From Nitzschia sp. DOCU1 (Eukaryota > Bacillariophyta > Bacillariophyceae > Bacillariales > Bacillariaceae): DNA of 14,081 bases. The stretch spans positions 1-14,081 of the forward strand of contig CATOAN010000018.1 in NCBI GenBank assembly GCA_951394045.1, in the 5' to 3' direction. Both the position numbers and the translations under genes were made by a program. The notes beneath the pieces were generated by a model. The model did no database searches. It saw nothing but the letters and a program-made list of their open reading frames with translations, and was not told the origin of the DNA. The first letter of the stretch is position 1. Each line of letters opens with the position of its first letter. Below, piece by piece: positions 7,280-14,081 of the stretch.

Positions 7280-7866
7280 GTATAAGGATGATCACGCCAC
7301 AACGAAGTAAACAAACAAAAAAAATGCAAGATGGAAGCGAAAAGCAATACAATGGTGCCTTCTACTACCGGTAGTAGAGTGACTCTTCGCTCCTCTCTCT
7401 ATCTTCCCTCCACTCATCTTCACCACGACCACCAGACCACACCATCGCCGCCCTCGGTCGTGCTGTTTTCCCGAAAGTGGTTGGCGGGCGGGCTGAAGTC
7501 TTCCCCATTTGTGCCTATCCAGTTACGTAGATTAAAAAATGAACATGCGCGTCGGCATGGCATGCCGTGTAACATGGATGCCGCTCAGGATTATCATCAA
7601 TAGACGGTTGGACTACCAAATTAAAGCTGAAGTTGGCTGACGTCAAAAGGTATGCTAATAGGTACGTACTTTACATACCTCTATCTATTACCGACAATCA
7701 TTTGGATACCGCCCCCGCCGTCTTATTGCTTCTCGGCATCATTCGCAGAACCGCCGCCGTCGCTGCGGAGGCGGAGAATGCGATTGAGAAGAAAGAATGA
7801 ATCATAACGTCGTACCATGTAGGAATTCTTGCAGTCTAACATTTGCCCATGATAATACAGGACTCT
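7280..7866. promoter_or_regulatory. Intergenic region with 18-bp palindrome and CRE
   Basis: No gene is convincing in these 587 bp; a 90-codon open stretch at 7331-7603 lacks any recognisable motif and I leave it out. The region should hold the promoter of the ubiquitin-like gene. It contains the perfect palindrome TCTACTACCGGTAGTAGA at 7361-7378, about 82 bp upstream of that start, and TGACGTCA at 7638-7645. Low-complexity CT/CA-rich sequence lies around 7380-7450. Confidence 0.4.
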
Positions 7867-8910
7867 AGGAACCTCACGGGTAGCGAATTTGGTGCCATTG
7901 GTGCTAACTACCTCGCCAATGGATTGCATTGCATCATGTTCCACGTCTCACGGAACTGTGCCTTTTGAAAGACCGATATCGGCGACGTGGGTGCAGAATG
8001 TATCGCAAGTGGATTAAAGCACATTCCACACCTCACGACGCTGAAGCTGAGGGAGAATGGCATTGTTGACCGTGCTGTAGAACACTTCGCCAAACGTTTG
8101 CAGCATATTCCACATCTGAAGACCTTGAACCTTTGTTCGACGAACATGTTCGGTGCGGTTGGAGCGCAACATGTCTCCAATGGAATGCCGCATGTCCATT
8201 CCATCTTCTCACAGTGCTGAATCTTGAGTTGTGTGGCATTGGTGATACTGGTGCAGACTACATCTCCAATGGACTACGACATGTGCCGCATCTGACCGAG
8301 CTATTCCTCGGGCATAACAGGATTGGTGCGATTGGAGCCCGACACATCTCCAACGGAATCCAACATATTCCTCGTCTCACAACGTTGGACCTCCCGAGTA
8401 ACCCCATTTATCCCATTGGAGCAGAACATATCGCCAATGCACTGCTCCATATTCCGCATCTCACGACTTTGCGCCTATCGGATACCTTCCTTGGGGCGAT
8501 CGGAATAGAACACATTTCCATGGACTGCTGCATGTTCCCCATCTCACAACGCTGAAACTTGATTGGGCGGTCGGAGCACAAAACATCGCCAATGCATTGC
8601 ACCATGTTCGTCATCTCACAGTGCTGAAGCTTGGTGATACTGGTGCAGATTACATTTCCAAGGGACTCTACAGCATGTTCCAAATCTGACGGAGCTATTC
8701 CTCCCGTTGAACGGCATTGGGGCGATTGGAGCCCGACACATCTCCAACGGATTTCAGTACGTTCCACATCTCAAGGAATTGGACCTGCGGGGGAATTGGA
8801 TTCGCCATATTGGTGCAATGCACATCTTTTTGAAAGGGCTTCACCATATTCCGCATCTCACGACACTGGACCTGAAGAGTAACGGCATCCGCAATAAAAT
8901 TGGTGCATAA
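7867..8910 (+). pseudogene. Leucine-rich-repeat (RNI-like) protein pseudogene, about 12 repeats
   Basis: About twelve repeats of ~28 residues with the consensus xIGAIGAxHISNGLxHIPH then LTxLxLxxN follow each other. This is the ribonuclease-inhibitor-like LRR type, a curved protein-binding scaffold. The reading frame is broken repeatedly. There is an exact 5-bp tandem duplication (tgcat at 7925-7934) followed by TGA at 7966-7968. The frame is restored by an extra base near 7968, then shifts near 8195-8210 (stop 8218-8220). A base is lost near 8520 (tccatgg for tccaatgg; stop 8553-8555). Another shift lies near 8670 (stop 8688-8690). The last frame stops at 8908-8910 inside a repeat. No effector domain or start is visible upstream. 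Splicing would not repair so many small indels, so I call it a pseudogene or a loose fragment of a larger LRR gene. Confidence 0.85.
8236..8760 (+). repeat. Higher-order duplication within the LRR array
   Basis: The pair of repeats beginning ggtgatactggtgcaga at 8241 recurs at 8633, about 392 bp later, including the following LTELFL and GAIGARHISNG segments. The two blocks are closer to each other than to intervening repeats, so the array grew by copying groups of repeats. Confidence 0.7.
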
Positions 8911-9051
8911 CAGATCTCCCTTGCAACTGAACAAGTTTTGTTAAACAAATAAGAATAGATGAGGAGCAACCTACACCGAGACTCTGCGCTTTATCTATTC
9001 TCTAGTAGTAGCGATTGCACTTCATATTCTTTTTGCCTCCTGGACTTTTTG

Positions 9052-12000
9052 CTATCTGCGCTTTGGATCAACTACATCCAACGACGCGACCGAGTACTCT
9101 GTGGACAAATGCAGCTCTCGTTGGCTGCCTTGCAACTTGAACAGTTCGGATGGTTGCGTTGCCAAAATGTTAGGATACTTTCGTTCCAAATGCCGTACCT
9201 TGGCGATGGCCCCCCAACGTTCCCAATACTTTTTGGCTTCGATTATTCGGTAGGCAGCCTCCTCTTGATCTCCCAACGCGTCCAAGTAAAACTCTCCCAA
9301 ACGTTCGTTCGCGAGAGCGGCATCGTGCTGATGCCCTCCCCGGGCAGAGAGCCAAATTGCTTCTTCGTAGTGTTTGATGGCTTCCTTTTGCTTGCCTCGA
9401 TACGCCAGCATTTCGGCCGTCAAAAGCATCTCGTAACGTCGGATGTTGGGACAACCTTGTTTCCGCCAAACCCTTAGTTTGGCTAGAAATCGCTCGCCGA
9501 TGCGAGCATACTTGGCGTTACCAGTCTGACGCGCTGCAGCAAAACAGGAGATTCCTTTCAGGTACGCATCGAATGTGTGGTTGGGCGTTGCCACCACGAT
9601 TTTACCGGAGTAGTCAGCGCCGTACTGCACCATTAGATCCGCCTGACGCAAATGCTCCCCGAAATACGTCAGAAGAATGCCTTCGTAGACAAATACTGCC
9701 GTCCGGAGTGCGACACGATCCTTCGCCGAGTCGTACAATTCCTTACTAAAGGCATCACCAACCGCAAAAGTCGGATTGTCGACATTGTTGCGGCCCAATA
9801 GGTTTAACGTCACCTGCCAAAAGAGACTAGCGTGTCTCGAAGCAGGAATGAGTTTCAATTCTTTCATTTGTTTGGTATAGATAGCCATATCGGCTTCCAT
9901 GCTCTCCACGGTGGTACTTCCAATAATGTATTTAATGATCATGCAAAAGAAGATGGACCATGCGGCTGATTGTGTATCTCCAACTTGAAGTCCAACATCG
10001 TACGCTGCGACGAGTGACGGGAGAATTTCACTGAGTGGTTTGGTCCAAGACAAGATGAGCGCATACACTGACAACGTAGTCCTGGCAACTTCTGCCCGAG
10101 ACTTTGTCAGTTTGAGCAAATCAAGAGCATGCTGACCATAAATAGCACCACATTGAATGTCATTCAAAACACCTGTCACTAGAACTGCGGTGTGGGCGAA
10201 GGCGACTGGCGATGCTCCACAGTAGCCGTACTTGATGGTCCAGTTCAGACTTCGAAAGGCGGTCAGCGCCATCCGAGCATCGGCAACCATGTAAAAGTAC
10301 AAGTTCAGTTTTTCCAATAGTTTCATTAGCTCCACAACAGTCGCATTCGTCATAGGTTTCAATTTGGTTGGATTCCATTTCTTCAAGGTGGTCTTGACCC
10401 GGATAACATTCCACAAAATCCCTAGGCCGACCAACATTGAATTGGTCGGAAAGTGGCAGTCGAAGTGTTTGAGAATTTCCAGCAAAAGATCAATCGCTTC
10501 TCGAACCTTTCCTCGGTTCGCCATACTGTCCAGCCACGTATTGTAGACGTCCAACTTTTCGAGCATCAGCAAATCCTTTCTTCGAATGACTGCACTGCAA
10601 TATTCTTCCATTGCCGCTACATTAACCACAAAGCCTTCGGCCTTGGCACCCAAAGAGTAAAGTTGAAGCGCCAAGTGTCGTTCTTTACTCCACGCCTCGT
10701 CGGCGTTCGGAAGAAGTCGAATTCCGGCTCCGGCGTACGCAGCAGCGCTTTCAAAGGCAGACAAACCCATGGCCTTTAGACTGGCCGCGCAATTCAATCG
10801 AGCGAGTTTCCAGCAAAACTCATCAGATCTCTCTTGTGGTTGCCCATTGTTCAGAACATTCGCGACGACGAATAGCACTGCCTCGAACTCGGGTCTTCCT
10901 TCCAATTCCGATAACAAAATATCTCCAATACGTTGGGAATAGGCCGACCGTTCGGCTTCTGGGAGCATGTCAATGGCGGCTTCTTGCACCTTGTCGTGCG
11001 CCCAGTTGTAGGAGGGATCCGAAGCTGCAACGTCGGGCACTTTGGATATAAATCCGGCCGTTTCCAGGGCGTTGATTGCATCAAGAAACTTTGCATTGCA
11101 TTGCTTGTCCGCATCGGATACTGATGACGTTGTTGGTGGCGACGATGGTTGTATTAGTTTGTCCCATAAAATCTTCAGACAGAGGGCAGAAAAGGTGGAA
11201 CCTAGAAAGGCGGCATACTGAAGGAGCTGGGTGCAGTCTTGAGGTAGATGATTCATTTTCGCTTGGAGCAATCCGATGACATTTTCCGTAGCGCTCGTAC
11301 TCGCTTCGATTTCATCTTCGTCCCATACCCATCTCATGGATCCAAAGTTAAATTTTAAGAGTTGAAGTTCGTGGAGTGCCGAGAGGAACTGGAGCAGAAA
11401 GAACGCATTACCCAGTGTCTTTTTGTGGCAGAGTTGTGCCAGATGAAATACTCGTCGACTCGAGTCATCTTCAATGGATAGTAATGCTTCAATGATCTCC
11501 TGAATGGTGGCGACATTGAAGCTTTCAATTTCGATCGGCGTAATGAAAAAATCTCCCGCTTGTGCTTTGACTTCCAACTCGGCCAAACACTTATGTAGCA
11601 TATGGGTCTCGTCGACTAATTCGTCGGCACGATAAATTGCTACAATCGCCAGCTTTGATGTCTGCTGATCCGTCAAGAAAACCTGTAGTAAATCCAAGGA
11701 TGACGCATCGGCCCACTGTAAATCGTCAAGGACCATTATAAACGGCTCAAAATGAGAGGAAACGATACGAACAAGGCGCAAAAAGGCGAATTGCATCTGA
11801 TTCTTGGATTCCAAGGCCGATGCGGAAGCATTAGCAGGAGTCTCAGGTATGCCCGCGTCAATGAGTTCGACCAATGTTGGAACGACTTGAATTAGCAGGG
11901 AAAGCTCCGATCCCAGTTCAGTTTTTATTTGTTGACATATTCTTGCTGACTTTGTCGCATCTTGCTTGCGTAATTCGATTATAGCGTCACATACTTGGGC

Positions 12001-12744
12001 ACAAACCCCTGCCATCCCCGCATATGGCTCTGTAGCAGCAGTAGAATCCCCGTTGGTCAAATCGAACTTCCCCCTAACATACAATCCTTTTCTTCGTTCC
12101 ACGGTGAATTCTTGGAAGATTTCTGCCAATCGAGTCTTTCCTTCCCCCGATTTCCCCTTGATGACAACTAATTCCCGCCGTTGTTTTTTTTCATCGCTAC
12201 TAGAATTGCATTGATTGTCCCAGATGCTTTGTAATTGAGCCATTTCTTGCGATCTTCCATACAACCTCTTCTTCAACGAAGTAAAATCCAGCTTGTCAAT
12301 TGTCAAATCACTCAGATCATTGCCTTTTCGTCGATGCGGCATGTGGGGCAGGGAAGCTTCCCGATTGGCCACTAAGTCACTGTTTTGCAACGAACTGGAC
12401 CAAGAGTGATGAAGAGTATGGCTGCCACTGAAGCCATGGGACGACGATGACCGGGACGACGACATGAGAAAATCTTCCCTTCCTCCAACATCAGCACCGG
12501 GGGTAGAATTATCCCGGGGAACGATCATTCGTCTTGCAAGTGATGACATACCAGATGAGTTGTGTATGCTCATGGGAGCCGAAACTTGCTGAGAATCATG
12601 TGCAGTCGACGATGCCGATCGAAGTTCGGCGCCTTTTTCTTGGAACGATGACGTGGTGGTCTCAGAAGGGAAGAATGGCCCTTGTCTCGCCGTTGCTGCT
12701 GGTGGTGGTTTTATGCGCCTATTGCTAGCTACCGGTAGAGGCAT
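9052..12744 (-). CDS. Large STAND-type ATPase (AAA_16 / predicted ATPase family) with TPR-like C terminus (1,230 aa)
   Basis: This is a signal-transduction NTPase switch. Residues 1-150 are Ser/His/Pro-rich and probably disordered. The ATPase module begins at KKRLYGRSQEMAQL (158-171). Walker A is GKSGEGKT (197-204). GKFDL plus PYAGM (225-244) is typical of the family. Walker B is FIMVLDDLQWAD (335-346), with Asp340/Asp341 and the characteristic QWAD, followed by YRADEL (371-376). A winged-helix-like stretch (WAHDKVQEAA) and a long helical solenoid follow. The TPR-like end (about 1105-1190) includes YRGKQKEAIKHYEEAI, AALANERLGEFYL and YWERWGAIAKVRHLE, as in bacterial predicted ATPases fused to kinases. 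No kinase, cyclase or DNA-binding domain is visible, so output must come from partners. The frame is intact with no evident introns. The ATG at 12744 is the first in frame, but the ATPase module would survive a later start. Confidence 0.88.
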   Translation of the reverse strand: MPLPVASNRRIKPPPAATARQGPFFPSETTTSSFQEKGAELRSASSTAHDSQQVSAPMSIHNSSGMSSLARRMIVPRDNSTPGADVGGREDFLMSSSRSSSSHGFSGSHTLHHSWSSSLQNSDLVANREASLPHMPHRRKGNDLSDLTIDKLDFTSLKKRLYGRSQEMAQLQSIWDNQCNSSSDEKKQRRELVVIKGKSGEGKTRLAEIFQEFTVERRKGLYVRGKFDLTNGDSTAATEPYAGMAGVCAQVCDAIIELRKQDATKSARICQQIKTELGSELSLLIQVVPTLVELIDAGIPETPANASASALESKNQMQFAFLRLVRIVSSHFEPFIMVLDDLQWADASSLDLLQVFLTDQQTSKLAIVAIYRADELVDETHMLHKCLAELEVKAQAGDFFITPIEIESFNVATIQEIIEALLSIEDDSSRRVFHLAQLCHKKTLGNAFFLLQFLSALHELQLLKFNFGSMRWVWDEDEIEASTSATENVIGLLQAKMNHLPQDCTQLLQYAAFLGSTFSALCLKILWDKLIQPSSPPTTSSVSDADKQCNAKFLDAINALETAGFISKVPDVAASDPSYNWAHDKVQEAAIDMLPEAERSAYSQRIGDILLSELEGRPEFEAVLFVVANVLNNGQPQERSDEFCWKLARLNCAASLKAMGLSAFESAAAYAGAGIRLLPNADEAWSKERHLALQLYSLGAKAEGFVVNVAAMEEYCSAVIRRKDLLMLEKLDVYNTWLDSMANRGKVREAIDLLLEILKHFDCHFPTNSMLVGLGILWNVIRVKTTLKKWNPTKLKPMTNATVVELMKLLEKLNLYFYMVADARMALTAFRSLNWTIKYGYCGASPVAFAHTAVLVTGVLNDIQCGAIYGQHALDLLKLTKSRAEVARTTLSVYALILSWTKPLSEILPSLVAAYDVGLQVGDTQSAAWSIFFCMIIKYIIGSTTVESMEADMAIYTKQMKELKLIPASRHASLFWQVTLNLLGRNNVDNPTFAVGDAFSKELYDSAKDRVALRTAVFVYEGILLTYFGEHLRQADLMVQYGADYSGKIVVATPNHTFDAYLKGISCFAAARQTGNAKYARIGERFLAKLRVWRKQGCPNIRRYEMLLTAEMLAYRGKQKEAIKHYEEAIWLSARGGHQHDAALANERLGEFYLDALGDQEEAAYRIIEAKKYWERWGAIAKVRHLERKYPNILATQPSELFKLQGSQRELHLSTEYSVASLDVVDPKRR

Positions 12745-13010
12745 TCTACATGAACGTAATAGTTGTCGGCGTTGTTTTTTCGTAGCAAGATAACAAAGAA
12801 GGATATCAAAGTCCCATCCCGAGCATATGCCGTTGCGTGGCGGCCATTGTCGGATTTTGATTTTGAATGACGCTGACGAGACAAAATGGCTGAAAGGCGA
12901 AGATCTTCTTCAGTACACAGTATGCATACATATATACCTACATACATACATACATACATACATACATACATACATACAAACATTACATACCCTCTCATAT
13001 GAACTACGCG
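12745..13010. promoter_or_regulatory. Upstream region of the ATPase gene, with microsatellite
   Basis: Presumed 5' flank of the minus-strand ATPase gene. I see no gene in it; open stretches on either strand come from the tetranucleotide repeat. A decanucleotide palindrome CTACCGGTAG at 12729-12738, just inside the ATPase coding start, matches the core of the palindrome at 7361-7378. Confidence 0.35.
12939..12978. repeat. (TACA)10 microsatellite
   Basis: Ten uninterrupted TACA units (40 bp) lie about 195 bp upstream of the ATPase start codon, flanked by imperfect repeats (tatatacc before, aacattacatac after). Length is likely to vary between strains. Confidence 0.95.
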
Positions 13011-13141
13011 TGTGAAGCAATCAACTATCCATTATTATGAGGGCTACGAGTAGGCATGGAGGCCGACGAGCAATCTTGAATGAGGTTTGACATCCTCGTA
13101 CGTCAGTCCAGAGGTGCGTAAGCCGAGGTGACGTAATCACA
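13011..13141 (-). mobile_element. Candidate short 3' LTR of a Ty3/gypsy-type element
   Basis: On the minus strand, directly after the polypurine tract, sequence starts TGTGATTACGTCA at 13141. The segment ends TTCACA at 13011, giving 5-bp terminal inverted repeats TGTGA/TCACA. This 131-bp length is short for an LTR. The right border is supported by the tract position. The left border is a guess based on the inverted ends, with ACGCG at 13006-13010 as a possible target-site copy. A bZIP-type ACGTCA lies near its start. Confidence 0.4.
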
Positions 13142-13153
13142 CTCTCCCCAACC
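13142..13153 (-). mobile_element. Polypurine-rich tract (plus-strand primer site) of the retroelement
   Basis: The minus strand reads GGTTGGGGAGAG immediately before TGTGATTAC, about 33 bp after the integrase stop. The purine run next to a TG is what is expected at the 5' edge of a 3' LTR. Confidence 0.45.
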
Positions 13154-13186
13154 ATGAGAAGCATTGAAGCTGCCAATGACAAAAGG

Positions 13187-14079
13187 TTAGACAGGTTTGA
13201 TGCGTCGAATGTTAACGCGTTCCATCAAGTTAGGAGCACGTCGAAGTGTTACGGTTCCATTCACATGAACACGAGTAATTTTGTGAGGCCCTGTGAACAG
13301 ACGTCTCAACTTATCACCGGGTTTGCGTGGACGTTCAAGATACACCTGATGTCCAATTCAAAAGTCAACGGGTTTTCTTTTTTGATTGGCACGAAGAAGA
13401 CAAACGTTGATCTGAGCTTGACGAGCTTGCGTAAGGGTTTGAATGTCAGCAATCAATGGAATGTCAAGGAGCATGTCGCGTCCAAAGGTTAAAGCACCAG
13501 GGGAGAAACCACCAAGAGAAAGGTGTACAGAACATCGCGTCGCATGCATGGCAGTGGCCAATGCGCTTTCAATCATCGTGTCAACTTCATCTTGTCAACT
13601 TCATCTTGTTTCTGTTGAGGCTTCAATTCCACATAAGTTCGTAAGACTTGTCCGACGGTCTTGTGAACCGATTCGATTACACCGTTCGCCTGAGGATTGT
13701 TCGAAGTCGTCGGTTTGCGTTTGATGCCAGCCCTTTTGAGAAGATTCTGAAAGTCTTCGCTAATAAACTCGGGTCCATTGTCGTGGACACATTCAAGCGG
13801 ACAAGGGTACCGCAAGAGATAGCCATTTTCGAAAGCCTTAGAAACTGTGAGGCCTTTCTTGTCATTGTATCGAAAGATTTCCAAGAGATTCAGCACCGGT
13901 TCAATACAGGTCAACGCCTTAATTTCCAACGAGGTCTTGTTCACTTTTATTTTCCACGGTCCAATCATATCAAGGTGTACCTGTTGCCAGGGAAGAACAT
14001 GAGAAATCTCTCAGATTGGCAATTCACCGTAATTCAATCGTGAGTGTTTCATTTGTTTGCAAATATTGCAATCAGCAAT
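13187..14079 (-). pseudogene. Ty3/gypsy-type integrase, degenerate 3' part of a retrotransposon polyprotein
   Basis: Read on the minus strand from the right edge: a zinc-finger remnant (CNIC then HSRLNYGEL), the core entry WQQVHLDMIGPW with the first catalytic Asp (13969-13971), HDNGPEF with the second Asp (13780-13782), and NPQANGVIES with the Glu (13672-13674). This gives a canonical D-35-E spacing. The C-terminal module (VYLERPRKPGDKLRRLFTGP) matches the GPY/F region of Ty3/gypsy integrases. The frame ends with TAA at 13187-13189. It is dead: TGA at 14011-14013 before the core, a 14-bp tandem duplication at 13580-13607 that shifts the frame, and TGA at 13358-13360 before the C-terminal module. 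Reverse transcriptase and gag, if kept, lie right of the window. Confidence 0.85.
13580..13607. repeat. 14-bp exact tandem duplication inside the integrase
   Basis: gtcaacttcatctt occurs at 13580-13593 and again at 13594-13607. Fourteen is not a multiple of three, so the integrase frame shifts here: the catalytic half stops at 13573-13575 and the C-terminal half resumes in another frame. Confidence 0.95.
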
Positions 14080-14081
14080 CA

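Noticed and set aside
7331..7603. 90-codon plus-strand open stretch between the ubiquitin-like gene and the LRR array
   Set aside because: Pro/His/Arg-rich composition from a CT-rich region, no motif, no support for a start. Treated as intergenic.
8959..9477. 172-codon plus-strand open stretch overlapping the 3' end of the ATPase gene
   Set aside because: Mostly antisense to the clearly conserved TPR-like end of the ATPase. The part outside it is low-complexity.
12729..12998. 89-codon minus-strand open stretch with Cys-Met-Tyr-Val repeats
   Set aside because: The repeats are the translated TACA microsatellite, and the frame overlaps the ATPase start.
12901..13010. CRISPR-like or satellite array at the TACA run
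   Set aside because: It is a simple tetranucleotide run with no spacers or longer unit.

Overview
The window looks like nuclear DNA of a eukaryotic microalga, most likely a pennate diatom. Pointers are long intron-poor genes, mixed GC content, TGACGTCA (CRE/bZIP-type) sites in a promoter, a seven-transmembrane receptor with a PLQGFWN-type seventh helix, a large STAND-type ATPase with a TPR-like tail, RNI-like leucine-rich repeats and a Ty3/gypsy-type integrase relic. I did not compare with a database, so the species is an inference.

Positions 1-6071 are one direct tandem duplication with a period of about 3,150 bp. Each unit has a receptor gene on the minus strand (120-1607 and 3271-4758) back to back with an aldo/keto reductase gene on the plus strand (from 2419 and 5568). 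The pair shares an ~810 bp divergent promoter carrying a 14-bp palindrome made of two inverted CCAAT boxes beside TGACGTCA. The left reductase is cut off at the duplication junction (~2921). The right one runs on but has a 42-bp in-frame tandem duplication and then a frameshift. Inside the unit, a 1,220-bp block (1070-2289 = 4221-5440) is identical base for base, while the receptor 3' half differs by about 5%. This mosaic fits gene conversion.

At 6539-6664 the end of the reductase frame overlaps, tail to tail, the end of a minus-strand gene for a ubiquitin-like protein with a Dsc3-like RGFDRL segment (6539-7279). Both proteins lose family-typical C termini near the same place, about 6590, which suggests a rearrangement breakpoint. 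From 7867 to 8910 lies a plus-strand leucine-rich-repeat pseudogene of about 12 repeats, broken by several small indels.

Positions 9052-12744 hold the largest intact gene, a 1,230-residue signal-transduction ATPase on the minus strand, with a (TACA)10 microsatellite about 195 bp upstream of its start. The right end (about 13011-14081) is the 3' end of a degenerate minus-strand Ty3/gypsy retrotransposon: an integrase with an intact DD35E triad but two in-frame stops and a 14-bp frameshifting tandem duplication, then a polypurine tract and a possible short LTR.

I see no RNA genes, CRISPR arrays or prokaryotic operons. The most interesting signals are the conversion mosaic of the receptor/reductase pair, the receptor changes confined to residues 180-495, and the shared breakpoint of the reductase and ubiquitin-like genes. 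I found no clear previously undescribed multi-gene system.
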